From contig OZ023198.1 in assembly GCA_963995505.1 (NCBI GenBank), forward strand, positions 12,205,141 through 12,269,140: a DNA stretch of 64,000 nucleotides. The letters are read 5' to 3'. Below, one piece after another: positions 35,808-48,047 of this stretch. Position numbers and translations under genes: made by a program. The stretch comes from Hypericum androsaemum. Lineage: Eukaryota > Streptophyta > Magnoliopsida > Malpighiales > Hypericaceae. Positions within the stretch are counted from its first letter, which is position 1. Each line of letters starts with the position of its first letter. A model generated the notes under the pieces. That model was not told the origin of the DNA and did no database searches. It saw only the letters and a list, made by a program, of their open reading frames with translations.

Positions 35808-37349
35808 TAGTTTACACTTTTGTGTTTTCGAGAGCTCAAACTCGGGATCTATATTTAGTTTGTAGTTTTTTTATTTGGGATTAATTAGACAATTACCTCG
35901 CATTTTCCGTTCTTGATTTACTTTTAGATCTATTTGTATTAAGTTATTGACTAGTTTCCTCTTTGAAATGATAACTTATGCATTGACTTGTATAATATTT
36001 TGAAGACTCTTTGCTTAACGGATACTGAAATGGAGAGAATACGATAAACAAGCTATAATCTTATATACGGATATTCTAAATTTAACAAAATATTTTGAAT
36101 TCGAATACTGAAAACATAATTACACGACTATTTTTTAATACAAATTTTGGCCAGATCAGCAAAGTTTTTAATAACTTCTTCACGAAACAGGCAACGGGCA
36201 CAATTGTCCTATTGTTGTAGATTAGTCGAGTTTTTTCAAACGTGGTACTGTTGATGTTGCAATAAGGGATTAATTTATTTCAAGAAAGCAATGAAAAATA
36301 AGACGAAAATTATTTTTCCAAAAACCTGAAAGCGTCAATATTATAAACCTTAGAATTAATATGTGCAAGTCTTGCCAAATCATTGACATAATCAAGAACA
36401 TATTTCACTTTAAAAAAACAAAAGAACATATATAGGGGAATAAACTAACTCGTTTTGGTTATACAAAAAAAAACTCATTTGGGCTTTGTTCCGAATATCC
36501 GAAGGCTGGAAATTTCGAGCCCAAAAGTTGCTCAAGCCCATCATCACTTGTTATCCATTCTACGGCCAGATGCTAACGTTGACATCCGCCGGGGAGAAAA
36601 AATAATTTTGAATAGTTCGGCTCTAAATTTAGATGTTAGAAAAACAAAAAAAAATACAATTCATGGTTAAGTGGTGACGATCGATTCCGGTTTTGTTTGA
36701 ATCACTCCAAATTTCACAGAAGGGTTGTGTTGGTTTTATTATGAAAAGTTCTATTATGGTCATTATATGTATATTACTTTTCCTATTCGACAATTATGAT
36801 TTCACAATCTGTAAGATTTACGAGAGTCAAACAAATTCTACTTTCTTTATATTAAAATTTATTGAATTTTAACCCCATAGCTAAGTTTTAACGGTGCAAC
36901 AAGTTGGTGGGGCTGATGGTATATTAGTACAAACTAATTCATAAGCATGATTGCATTTTTCTCAAATTAATTTACCATATGTTTTTTGAAAGGTAATCTC
37001 ATACTTCTTGTATTATGAGATTGAGTTGGGAAGGTACTACACATTTTGTCAGTTAAGCTTCGGCGGTAGATGAAGTAAATAATTGTGCGCATATAGTCTC
37101 AATCTAAATTTACGCACAAGAGAAATTTTAGCATACTTGACTTCATTTTCTACTTGCCAATCTATTAAATTAGAGTTAGCATTGATAAAGTCAATGGCTA
37201 AATCAGTTTACCATATTATAATGGGTTGGTAAATTACCTATTGGTTAGCCAATGAGAGATTGTTCCAAGTTGGGTTAGGTGTGACCTGTTAAGCATAAAA
37301 AAGGAAATAATATATCAGAAGGTCAAAGAAGACATTACCATCTTACGTT
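35808..37349. other. Block B spacer
   Basis: Collinear with 12219-13775 of block A. No gene is recognised; the open frame at 36455-36670 is not called because its block A counterpart is not kept open. Confidence 0.5.
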
Positions 37350-37357
37350 TATATATA
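37350..37357 (+). promoter_or_regulatory. TATA box of secreted-peptide gene B
   Basis: TATATATA about 60 bp upstream of the ATG at 37415. The equivalent TATATATAG is present in block A near 13780. Confidence 0.5.
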
Positions 37358-37414
37358 GTCTATAGATACTAGATGACCCAAATACAAGAAATACTCTTCA
37401 CCAATAGATCATTA

Positions 37415-37732
37415 ATGGGCATTCACATGAAGCTGATTCTATTGCTTGTGTTACTCTCTTCTCTCAGGAGCTTGGAGTCCACTTCCATTCATCAAGGTAT
37501 TTTATAAGTCGTTTTAGTGAATTTCCAAAGATGAGGTAGGTATTTGTAGCTTGACCATTGCCCGTATTTGTTTAAGAAGAGCATTTATTGGTGTTCAGAG
37601 TTGAAGGTAAGAAAGCTAGGCAGTAAAGTGATGCCAAGCCCACCACCTCCTCCGGCTATAAGCCAGAAGCAACACCAAGTGCCGCCGGAGCTGCCGCCTT
37701 CAACTTCGGCAAATCCAATCGGAGCAAAATAG
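37415..37732 (+). CDS. Small secreted Pro-rich peptide precursor (two exons)
   Basis: Exon 1 is 37415-37496 and exon 2 is 37599-37732, with a 102-bp intron (donor GTATTT, acceptor TTCAG) splitting a GAG codon. The product is 71 residues. The N-terminus MGIHMKLILLLVLLSSLRS is a clear signal peptide. The mature part is basic, then Pro-rich with a Ser-Pro5 stretch (PSPPPPPAISQKQHQ) and PPELPPSTSANPIGAK at the end. Ser-Pro runs of this type are extensin-like glycosylation sites. It has no Cys and no recognisable CLE, CEP, RALF, PSK or IDA motif, so the family is unknown. Either ATG (37415 or 37427) would give a usable signal peptide. Exon 2 differs from block A at four sites, all synonymous, which supports coding. 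Confidence 0.65.
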
Positions 37733-38950
37733 CCCTTAGTTTTTCAATAATTTCAAATACATCTACATTTTCTTGTTCTTAAGTGCTACCAATAAAATTT
37801 TCTCATATTTATATAAAAAGAAGTATGTGCCTTCTTGCTCACCTATTCCAAATCTTACCGACAAATAAGATAATGAAGTCTTGAGTTTCAACTTTTCGGA
37901 GTGGAATATTGTTAAATAGTTGTTAGAATAATTTTGTAAGGTCCTTTACAGTTCGAATCTGAATTCGTTAGTTTATTGGGTATCTAGTAGTATAATAAAA
38001 CCTATCTAAAATTCCAGACAAATGAAATTAAGAGACTTGATGAATGTATATTATGAATCGTTTCCACCAATGTCTTCGATTTGGAGATAGTTTGTGCATG
38101 ATCACGTATTTTAGTCAATTAAATTGTTTTGATTATATGTTAAAATTCCTGTATTAAATCCAAAAATTTTAAAATAATGAATAAGTGAAGTCTAGTTTGT
38201 TTCATAAATAATCCATATCTATTTCATAAGCAACGCAAAATTTATACTAAAAACAAAAATTAAGTATATTTGGACCCCGATGAGAACATCGTTGCAAGAT
38301 TTTGTGCTTCGTAGAACCGGAGTCAACGCGCTTCGATAAGGCTCCTGTAATAACTAAACTAAATGTTGGAACAAGAATAACCGCGTTGACTGTATTTTTT
38401 TTATAATTATATTCAGAGAAGCATACTTGCAAGTAGAAATGGCTCTAGTATTTTTTTTCATTCGTAAAATTTCAATCGTGAAGATATTATCGACTACATG
38501 TTTAGGTCATGAGAGTGTTTAATTTTTAGGTCATGAGAGTGTTTAATTTTTAGTGAGAATTCAACCAAATGATACATGGCGGTTTATGTCTCAATATGTT
38601 TTTTTTGGTGGGATGTCTCAATAATTATTTCACGAAACAGACAACGGCCACTGTTGACCTCGTCTTTTTTATGAGATAATTTCTCTCAAGGCATGGTAAT
38701 GTTACTGTTGCAATACAGGTTGATTTATATCAAGAAAGAAAAGAAATATAGATAGAATATTATTTTCCAAAAATCTGAAAGCGTCAAGATTAGGACCTGT
38801 AGAATTAATTAGTACCAGTCTCGCCAGACATTAAAAAGAATAAAGAGTTGGTTTTTTTTTTTGGTTTTGATAAAGAGTTGGTTTGGTTAGATGTCAAAGT
38901 CGGATACTAACAGTAAAAATATTACAATTTCTTATCATAGGGTTATTTGG
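37733..38950. other. Block B spacer
   Basis: Collinear with 15909-17020. No gene. A short direct repeat (GGTCATGAGAGTGTTTAAT) occurs near 38505-38550. Confidence 0.5.
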
Positions 38951-38959
38951 CAAGTAGTT

Positions 38960-39207
38960 TTTTTAATAAAAATTTTATTGATTATCTTTCGAAAGAGCTC
39001 CAAAAGTTACATCCGCTGTACATCATGTACAATATCTAAGATACAAGATAAAACATATCATATTGTCGCTATGACAAGCCCTATCTTAGTACAATTACCG
39101 AAGCTCCCCACTAGGATCACCAACCATAACCTATACAAAAGTATTCTCTAACTTACACCTAATAAATTCAAATACAAAAGTATTCTCTAACTTACACCTA
39201 ATAAATT
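38960..39207 (-). mobile_element. LINE-like 3' end insertion, 248 bp
   Basis: Flanked by the 9-bp repeat CAAGTAGTT (38951-38959 and 39208-39216) and absent from block A near 17030. On the minus strand it ends AATAAAATTTTTATTAAAAA, like the A-rich tail of plant LINEs. Its 5' side has a 39-bp tandem duplication (39133-39171 and 39172-39210). It has no coding capacity. A SINE is an alternative, but I see no A or B box. Confidence 0.6.
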
Positions 39208-39216
39208 CAAGTAGTT

Positions 39217-39575
39217 ATTGTTTAACTAAATCTTGAATTTGAACTATGATAATAAAATAGTGCTAATTTTTCTGCGGTGTAATATTTCTCCTTCATTTAT
39301 GAAATAGATTAAAATTACATTGGAGAGAGATCATGGGATAGACTGTGACGGAATACATGGAATAGAAGGGTCCCACTAATTTGGACCTTGTTAGAACCCT
39401 ATGCGGTAAAATCCAACGAGTAAAACTTGCTATACAAAAAGAGTACCAAACGATGTTAGTGCTTTTCACGTCAACAAATCAACATTGAGTTCCATCCTTA
39501 ATAAGGCTCATGGCCACTTCACCTGAGGGTAAGCAAGATATTTTCACCTAATAAAATCTGAATTAATTCACCTAA
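39217..39575. other. Block B spacer
   Basis: Host sequence of block B. About 160 bp (roughly 39330-39480) stands where block A has the LINE fragment. No gene. Confidence 0.45.
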
Positions 39576-39580
39576 TAAAA

Positions 39581-39927
39581 TGTTAAGAAATCATCACCCA
39601 AAAGAATAATAACGCACAAAGAATACGGACACAAGAAATTACGTAGTTCGGCCCAATATTTATGTTCACGGGGAGAAAGGATAACCTTTATTGATGAGAT
39701 TCGAGCTACAAATCCATACATGAACTAGGATAATATGTCTTTATATAGAGACAAATTATTGTACATCAAGTAACCTATCTAGGTTGTCCTAGGAATTCAA
39801 AACAATAGTCCGAACAAAACAGAAAATACTTTGCAGTACATCCTAGCGGGCACTGGGTCATCAACTTTCCAAACTTCTATTTGCACCCCCTAAACTAGGC
39901 CCAACTAATTCCGAGCAATTCCCAACA
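39581..39927. mobile_element. Solo LTR, 347 bp
   Basis: Starts TGTTAAG and ends CCCAACA. Flanked by TAAAA (39576-39580) and TAAGA (39928-39932), a target repeat with one mismatch. Block A has the empty site CAATAAAATTCTC (about 17876). No internal domain. Confidence 0.75.
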
Positions 39928-40226
39928 TAAGATTCTCATACATGCTAAAAAACAAACAAAGAACTAATCTAATTAGTAAGCAAGATATTTTTCAAGTAAA
40001 CTTTTTATTGATAGCACCTTATATAATTATATTCAAATTTTTACTGGATCAATTAATCAATCATGCATGAAAAACAAGCAAATGTAAATCAAGTGGCAGG
40101 TTCCAGCGTTAGTCAAACGCATCCCTATGCTCGCGCCTGTAAGATTCTGGTTACTCGCCGGCCGTCGTATAATTGGATTTGGACAGACGGGCCAACTTGC
40201 AAGGATTTATTATTACAATATCTGAT

Positions 40227-40804
40227 GCTTTCTTTTTCTAAAGCTCCTCTAAACTATCCAAGGTAGGGAACCGAAGCATTATTAGCCCATGCCTCGCTCC
40301 AACCCAAAAAGGAAAGCACAATTAGAAAATTATAAAATGGTATGATAGTAGTCTCATCCCGTAGTTTATTGTTGTTCGTACAATCTCCGTATTGGATACA
40401 AAAATTCTAACAAAATCTATATTATATCTTGAAAAATGAGAAATTGTTGTAGTTTAATTTCAAATTTTGTTTAAATCTATTTTATGAGAATGTAACAGAA
40501 AATAACGTGTCCCTTATGTGATTAGTTTTTTTCAAAATTGAATTAATCATTTTTTGAAAATTGATGAAATATACATGCATAATACGTTTGGCTGAATAAC
40601 ATTTCATCAATACCGACTACTTAAACATAGTGATTTTATGAAAGCCACAACATACCAATCAATAAATTTGGAGAGGGAAAATTCCATAAAATTTACGAGA
40701 GAAAGTGATTGTTGTTGACAAAATATCAGCCAGCTCGGCTGGGTCTCCAAATTAATTAACGAATCAAATTGGAGAATAGTGGAAATTGCCATGTGGGGTT
40801 TCGA
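40227..40804. other. Non-coding, start of single-copy region
   Basis: AT-rich sequence with no recognised feature. Confidence 0.45.
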
Positions 40805-41585
40805 CCAAGGTTGTTAGGATCTAGAATTAACTTATAGAATCTTAGGATTTTTCGATTCATCATGGACAAAACAAGTCAAAACCTGTGCAAAATTAGGAGT
40901 CGAGCAGGATTGGTGGAATTTGAGTGATAACTCCTGAGATCTACGAATTGGAGCGGTGGGATGTTTCTCAACGTTTCCAGAAGAGAGAGAGAAGGATAAG
41001 GGATTATCCTTCGTTTAATATTTTAATAATATTTGTTATCCAAATAACTATACTTCTTTTACTGTGTAGACCAAAACACAAAAATCTACTATATTTTGTT
41101 TAATATTTTTCAATAATATTTATTATTCGAATAACTATTGATCGACTAAAATATTTAAAATGACACGTTTGGTAATTGTTGAGCCCATAAATTAATAATC
41201 AAATTTATATTAATTAATATCTCTGAAATTAATAGTTTTAGAGTTATTTAAATCCATATTTTCATCCTACCAATTTTTTGCCACTTATTTCTTTTACATC
41301 AATTTTGATGTTTATTTTATTTTCTTTATTGCTTATCAAACCACATTATGTAAGATATGTAGTAGATTATCATTAAAAAATGTATTGAATTGAGATTTTT
41401 GTGTGTAAATTTATGAAGAAAAATTGGTCATTAGTGAAAAAAGTTTATGAAAAGGTTATTAATCTTAGTTATTTCTATAATTTTATCTATTTGGTGGATC
41501 TTACGATCCGTGTTACGATCCTACGATCTACGCTTTCTCTATGCCCAAACGATCTTTAGTGGGATCCCGATTTTGACAACCTTGG
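40805..41585. mobile_element. TIR element with GGATC/GATCC motifs, 781 bp
   Basis: The left end CCAAGGTTGTTAGGATC and right end GATTTTGACAACCTTGG form a terminal inverted repeat with core CCAAGGTTGT. The interior right end has repeated TACGATC motifs. No clear target duplication and no transposase. Probably an old hAT- or MULE-type non-autonomous element (inference). Confidence 0.5.
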
Positions 41586-43032
41586 TTTTGGTTTTGACAC
41601 GTGTTAAAGGAGGAAAATATCATATATGGACCATATAACATGAAACCGTAGGCTGCTTATATAAAGTTGGAAGATAAGGTACTTCTGAGGGTTGCTTTAT
41701 ATGTTTTTTACTTTCCAGGTTCTCCATGCTTCTTGGCAAGTTGCATTGTGGACAATATACCTCTTTAATTAAAGGTGCAGTGAAATTTGACGTTTCGGTC
41801 CAGCTTACTAAGGCATGATATACCTAGATTAAATGACAAGTAGGTTGATCTAGAGTTACAAATTTGGATTATTGAAAATGCACAAGTGTAATTTATATTG
41901 AAATTTTTTTGTTATCTTTAAAAAAATTTATCTGACTGAAAAGTAGATTAGTTAGTTAATAAATATTGCATTTAATGAAAAGTAGATTAGGGCCTAGATA
42001 GACGTATTGCATTTGATTATATATATTGCATTTCGACCAACAACTACTTAGATTAACTGGTAATATATTTGGTTTAGTTTAACTAAGATATCTCGAATTC
42101 GAACTATTGTGAATGCAACATTTTTAATTACATGTTGTGAAAATGTTGTCACAATTCAAAAGTCATACTCGACTCTAATTTAATAGTTGGCCCGATAAAT
42201 ATCTAGATACTAAGAATTATAAAAAATTATAGAATTTCAATTGCTCAAACTCACAACAATCTTCATTTTCCCTCGCCCTGCTACTTTATCACTTATTTTG
42301 ATATCAGATTTTTGTAAAAAAAATGCAAGAATTATTTCCGAATTAGATCTCTAATTTTTTGATTTAAATAGAATAATCCATATACAATTGATCAACCAAA
42401 ATTTAGTGGTCGACCTGACCAACTTTACAGGAACATTCAGTTTGCTATAGTGGGTCACGGTCTCCGCGACCCATTGCCTGAGAAGTCAAACCATCCATTG
42501 GTTGCGGTGGATCTTAATAACGTACTTACCTCAATGGTCGAGACACCCAAAACCCACACCACTCAAATGTTTTTTTTAATAAGTAAAACCCACACCACTC
42601 AATGATTTTGACTTTGTGCATAAACCTGATCCTATCTCGAGATATAGGAATCCCAACTGCACCCGAAATTCTCTTTCAGATTTAAATCTTGATTAGTCAG
42701 TTTACGAGTACCGTATCTTACAAGCATAATTTGAGAAAAGTTTACAAGTTTGGCACGTGACACAAATTACAGAAGCCAAATAAGATATGGTTGGTGAAGA
42801 TGGTTAGAGATGGAGGACCATGTTAGGGTTTGGGATGAGGTAACAGTTGGTGGAGAATACGTAGAAGTTTCTGCTTATCTCGTGACAAGCAGTTACAAGA
42901 GGACACAGGTCAGAGGCCAGGAGGAGTAAAGGAGTACACTAACAATAGGATCCTTCCTTTCATCATTTTTATTTCTATGGCAGAATAGTATTATCATCTA
43001 ACGACCACTTATTCTTCTTCTAGTCATTAGCT
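41586..43032. other. Non-coding
   Basis: AT-rich with no supported feature. Confidence 0.45.
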
Positions 43033-43326
43033 TTGGTTGATATCATTTAGTATCCAGACACACTATAACGACTAATTTAATTTTGAGTCTAGTAGGACTT
43101 TTGAAAGATGACAAAATTTTCTCAAACAAGTATTTTAACACTGGTGTTTGCTCGAACTCGAGACTTCTTGATTTTATTGTATCAACCAAAAATGGTTGAT
43201 ATCACTTAGTATCCGGACCCCCACTATAGCAACTAATGCAAATTTGAGACATGTAGGACATTTGAAAGATGACAAATAAACGTTTAACACCATTTATTCT
43301 CAATAGCTCAAACTCGACACTTCTTG
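43033..43326. repeat. Tandem duplication, about 150 bp units
   Basis: Two diverged units each start TGGTTGATATCA(T/C)TTAGTATCC and end with an ACTCGA(G)ACTTCTTG-like sequence. Directly upstream of the MIR157 promoter. Confidence 0.7.
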
Positions 43327-43372
43327 TTTAAAATTTTCTACCGGTTAATCTAAGCATTCTCCCATTCCTTCC

Positions 43373-43382
43373 CTATAAATAG
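43373..43382 (+). promoter_or_regulatory. TATA box of MIR157 locus
   Basis: CTATAAATAG about 235 bp before the miRNA hairpin, a plausible Pol II core promoter for a pri-miRNA on the plus strand. Confidence 0.5.
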
Positions 43383-43603
43383 CTGCTATTAGGACTTCCA
43401 AATAGGTCATCCCCCAAATAATATATAGCAGACATATGTCCTCCCTCCATGGTCTTCTCTTTCTTTGTGTATTTCCCATCCAACCTTCCTTGCCATTTAA
43501 AGCAACTCATATAAAACCAAAACAAAGAAGGATACTTAAAATGGTAGCAGTAGTCTAGAAGGTGTAGGCTCTGGCTGGTTAGAGGTGAAGAGAGAGTAAG
43601 AGT

Positions 43604-43738
43604 TTGGTGATGTTGTTGACAGAAGATAGAGAGCACAGATGGTGATATGCAAAACTGACATTAAAAAAACCAAATCTTCAGATATTTTAGGGTTCTGATC
43701 TCTGTGTTTGCATCTAACTCCTTTGTTCTGTCATCACT
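43604..43738 (+). ncRNA. MIR157: MIR156/157 family precursor, star arm partly deleted
   Basis: Positions 43616-43636 equal the 21-nt mature miR157 (begins TTGACAGAAGATAG, ends AGAGAGCAC), which silences SPL transcription factors in plants. Around it, CAGATG and TGATATGCAAA follow on the 5' arm, and TTTGCATCTAACTCCTTTG (43707-43725) then TTCTGTCATCAC (43726-43737) form the 3' arm, all as in known MIR157 precursors. The 3' arm lacks the roughly 11-12 nt (GCTCTCTA-type) that should pair with the 3' half of the mature sequence. The base of the stem and the upper stem can still pair. Processing by DCL1 is therefore doubtful. The locus is a recent pseudo-MIR gene, an unusual precursor, or holds a sequence error. 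Confidence 0.85.
43616..43636 (+). ncRNA. miR157: Mature miR157 sequence
   Basis: A perfect 21-nt match to the canonical plant miR157, beginning with T and ending with GAGCAC. A chance 21-nt match is very unlikely, and the flanking arm sequences also match the family. Confidence 0.93.
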
Positions 43739-46010
43739 TTCAAAATACTCTCTCAACATTCTCTTCATCCTCTCATGTTTAGGCTCTCTAATAAGTCTGA
43801 CGGCTCTTTCAGAATTTGAACCCTGGACTAGAATCGAAGATTGATTTATTTCTCTTTATCAATCAAATTTCTGCACTTGTACTGATCATGTTCATCACTA
43901 TAACATGTTTTAATCTCTATTTATTAGACTTGTTTTGTTGGTTAAACTTCTAATTAATTTCATCGCTGTCTTCTAATTTCCAATTTAGCTAACCTCTTTG
44001 CAGATGAAAAATAGAGAAACCTTTCTGGTAATAGGGTATTGTGAGGCCACTGCAAGAGTTGTTGATGATATTGAACCAGGAGGGCTTCTTGAGAAAATTT
44101 CTTTTTTTCCTGTCCTTTATTTTTTCATATGGTTCTAAATATATGATTTAAGTTGTCAGGTAATGTTTGATGGCTGCGTAAAGAGATGATACATGATCAG
44201 CTTGAGGAAAAATCAAGGCATGCTTCCAGGTGAACATTTGATCAATTATATTTAATTTGTTCGAGATCAAGTTAGGACACTTAATGAGCTGACATATTCA
44301 GGTTCGGATCGAGTAAAATATTTTAAAGATGTCAGTGCTCTCCTAACATATGTTTAACGTTGATGCATTACCAATTTCTGGAACTGTATACTATATTTTG
44401 TACCTCAACAATAATGAAATCACTTGTAGGCCAATGGCTACCACTTTCCAAATTAGAGGACTTTTAATGCCACCAATTTCGATATTTTTTCTTCCAAATC
44501 CTCCGGATTGGAGGACTAGAAGACTGCCAAGGAATTCTGCTCATGATTTTATAATTCTATCAACTACTTGACGATGATATGATGATGATGATGCTAAGCT
44601 AGGTCCATTTGTAGATAACAAGGTCAGTTTGTAATTTGTGATTGGATATTTGAACAAATTTGTTGACATGTTTCCAGGACTTGTGCCTATGCAACCATAT
44701 CTTTCATTAGCATGGAAATGGAGAAATGAATATCTTTACCCCAATTTATAATTTAGTTGGGGTGTTTAGAATTGAGTACTATCTGTCTACACTTAACCGA
44801 TGATTTTTTAATAATTTTTTTTAATTAGTAAAATTTTAACTGAGGTGTCCTTGAGAGAATAAAAAACGATAACTATAGATATTGTTGCTCTACTGGTCTG
44901 GTCTCTCAAGCAAGTTGAACTCACAAGATGTATTGTGGTACTTGACTTCATTGGCGTAGTTCTGTATCTTTGGCTAGGGGATATGTAGTTGACTGCTTCG
45001 ATTGCATGCTGTGCAATCTGGCACCTTTTTGTACACATCTTTTCCTGGTGAAATAAATCTATATACTTTTAGGGAAAAAAAACACCCTAAGCTCAAGCTC
45101 TTCATAGATGAACAGTGACCGCTGGTTCATTAAGAAGATTAAATTCTTTTACATAAGATGTCGAGTTTAAACTTTGTGACTATAACAAACACCGGTAGAA
45201 AAATTGTCCCGTTCGCAGGACCTAACTACTCCAATGATTAATCGTTGACCATGAATATAACAACAAATAACAATAGACAAAGAGATGGACAATAGTGCAC
45301 CAATCCAACTATTGGAGGGCAAAGATGATGCAAGAAAATGGCAACTTGCTATTTAATTGTTGGGGTACACGTTCGTACTCTATTTGTTGGGTATGGAGAC
45401 GAAGACTTCAGAACTAAATGACAACCGGTTTGGTCAAGTTGAGACGAGATAACAAGTTGACGTACTTGTGATCATGCGACATTTTTGTTGAGATTTTTTT
45501 ATGAGGTACGTATATTATGTCGGAAAATCTGAATATAGAAAGTACGTCAACTTTCAAGAGATGATTGGCTCGCTTGTACATATGCTCGTACATTTTTTGG
45601 TGAAAAACATTTAGGCAGATTAGTCTAAACCCCGGGATATTATACGGTATTGGGCTTTGTTCCTTTCCCAAACAAAGTTTTTCCGTTTCCACAGGGGATG
45701 TGAATTAACCCACCAACCCTTGAGAAATGAGATAAAATCTATTGTCATCATATCCACCATGCGTTCCGTTGTTAATCTACTCATATATTTATGAACAAAT
45801 GAGCTTAGAAAACTGGAAGAAATGGTTTCTGAAGATATCTGCTGCTTCTGCACTAAAGTGCTGTCACTAATTAACAAGATCCTACTCTTTTCCCGCAGGA
45901 GAATTGTGAAGTTCCTCATGATACATACAAAGTTCCAACTAAATAACCGAAAAATAAACAAAAAATGTGCAGTAGTTAGAAGTATTTAACAACTCCACGT
46001 GCAGAGGAAC
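43739..46010. other. Non-coding region downstream of MIR157
   Basis: No protein gene recognised. The first few hundred bases could be pri-miRNA transcript: a TTTGCAG acceptor-like site lies at about 44000. Short open frames on both strands (44350-44571, 45414-45961) have no recognised domain. Confidence 0.45.
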
Positions 46011-47961
46011 TTACAGGGAATGACCGGCGGATTCGACGTCACCAGCATTGCCTTCCTCCCTGAATGAGTGTATGTGCAGCTGCCTTGTAAAGCTAGTAGT
46101 TGTGTCCAAGAAATAGAGAAGCGACGATATCATGCAGCAGCAAACGAACATGGGTATCGGACCGAAGATCCACAGAAAAAGAGGGAACGAGAAGTAGAAA
46201 GCTCGCAATCCCAGGGACCAAAACATACTGCCGCGGTTTAAGTTTCTCGTGACATACTCGATGGCGTCCTTGTTGTCTTTTGATGTAGGCAGAGCAACCA
46301 AGAAGCTGACATGGGCATAGTACCTAATAGACTGCACATTGCAAAGAAATGCAACCAGAAAGCATAGCAAAATGCAGAAGTATTTGATTGAATTAAGGAC
46401 AGAACTCTCATTCCCGTATATCAACTTCGATGCGGCAGAACTTGAACTGGATGTACTACTGATGACGACAATAATGAACGAACTTAGAGTGATTGCTGTT
46501 GTAGCCAAAAGTGTCGACGCCATTATGTTGTTGCGTATGGTTTGGACTGCAAGAGTACCGTTCTTCAGCGGATCCTATCACACAATCAAAAAGATCAAAA
46601 CGTGGACGATGATCATATGGTTGGGATGCAAAGGAAACAACAGTGAGGAAGCTTCGGAAACACAAAGACAACATTCCTAAATCAGCATGCATAAGACTAA
46701 AAAAATCACATCCAGGAAGCTACATACAGAGGCAGAAGATTTCCTATCACATCTATCATGCGAGTTTCTACTCGGTTCAATCCTAAATCAGCATGCATAA
46801 AACTAGGAGCACAAATGAAATCAAACCATTACCTCCAATCCTACATATACCGATATTCATATATCGTGTTCATCGAGTCTGCACCTAAATTGAAAGCCAA
46901 GAGGCACTTGTTCTGTCATAGGGCCAAACCAAAGCATACATAACTAAGCCATGCCAATATTAGATCATGGGACTCCTTAACTGCAAGTGATCATGCAATC
47001 TTCAACACAAAACATTGCATCCTTCGTGTTAATTGCCGCAAATATGATACCAGAAACAACCACACCTAAATACCCCAACCCGGTTGGAACACAGATCTGC
47101 CATTAAAACATTTCCTTTCCCTCTAATTACACAAAAGACATTCTCGTTCTGTTCAAACACTCCCAATGCCCCAACTATGCAAACTACATAAAATTTGCTG
47201 CTTAACCCCCCCTGCCCCTCTTTCCATGTCCTCCCTCATTTCTAATATCTCAATCGAAAACCCGAAAGAATACGCAGCAAGGTCTAGAAGAGAGAGATAA
47301 CCAAGTAAAGGCTTAACCTTTACCTGAAAAGGATAGCAACCATACAAGGAACCAAGAGAAAATATGCCTCCTGCATCCTATTCTAATCTATAAGCTCACA
47401 AACTCTCACTTGGGTTCTTCCAACTGCTTAAGGACATGATCACTGCCCAATTTCAGACAAAATCCTCAGTTCTGCAGCCAACAAAATTTGTCCAATTCGA
47501 CCCTAATCCCATCGATTTAGACACGAGAATCCCACGTCGGTAAGTGTGAAAAATTCAGCTACCTGCTATCTTAAAATTTTAGGTTTGATATGTAACATGG
47601 TATAAGAGTGGGTCGTACTCATGATTCATTGTTGTACTCGCACATTGACAAAGTCCTCTAGTAAAAGCCACCGACCCATTGCGTTACGATTTTTGGTTGG
47701 ATACGAAGATTTTTACAGAGCATACATAATCAGCGAAGCAACAAGAAGCGGAAGAGGAACAAAAAGTGTGGGGAAGGGAGGGGACGGAGGGACTGACAGC
47801 CATGAGAGAGTGGACCCAGAGGCGGCGGGAGTCGGCGTTGATGCCGATGACGGTGCGGTTAGGGCGGCGGAGGATGGCGAAGAGGAGCCACCCTGGTAGG
47901 CCCACATCACCACCAGCCCACATGGGACCAGCACGTAGTCCAGCCCTTCCTCTTCCAACAT
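46011..47961 (-). pseudogene. DUF599 membrane protein gene with one-base frameshift
   Basis: Two exons on the minus strand: exon 1 47798-47961 and exon 2 46011-46574, intron 1223 bp (acceptor GATAG, donor GTCAGT). Together they would encode about 242 residues, typical for the plant DUF599 family of predicted multi-pass membrane proteins of unknown function. Family landmarks are LDYVLVPCGLVVMWAYQ, RTVIGINADSRRLWV, LKNGTLAVQTIRNNIMAST, and a C-terminal FPLFLWIFGPIPMFVCC. Exon 1 is one base short of a whole number of codons. The frame breaks between WAYQG and WLLFAIL at a CCC run (47891-47893), where one more C would restore the family pattern. The remaining frame is clean, so this is either a very young null allele or a sequencing error. 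Confidence 0.85.
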
Positions 47962-48047
47962 CTCCCCTCTCCTCTCCTCCTCCTCTTCACTCTTCTGCTC
48001 TACTTCACTAACCTCCCCTTTTCAAATGGTAACGTGTTCATTTTTTG

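Noticed and set aside
36455..36670. 71-codon frame in block B
   Set aside because: The block A counterpart near 12870-13080 does not keep an equivalent frame, and no family is recognised.
43373..43636. Minus-strand 87-codon frame over the MIR157 promoter
   Set aside because: It is antisense to the TATA box and the miRNA, with no domain. The plus-strand miRNA explains the sequence.
43783..43803. GCTCTCTAATAAGTCTGAC as a displaced miR157 star
   Set aside because: The first eight bases match the usual star but the rest does not, and its position would need a very long loop. Chance or a rearrangement remnant is more likely.
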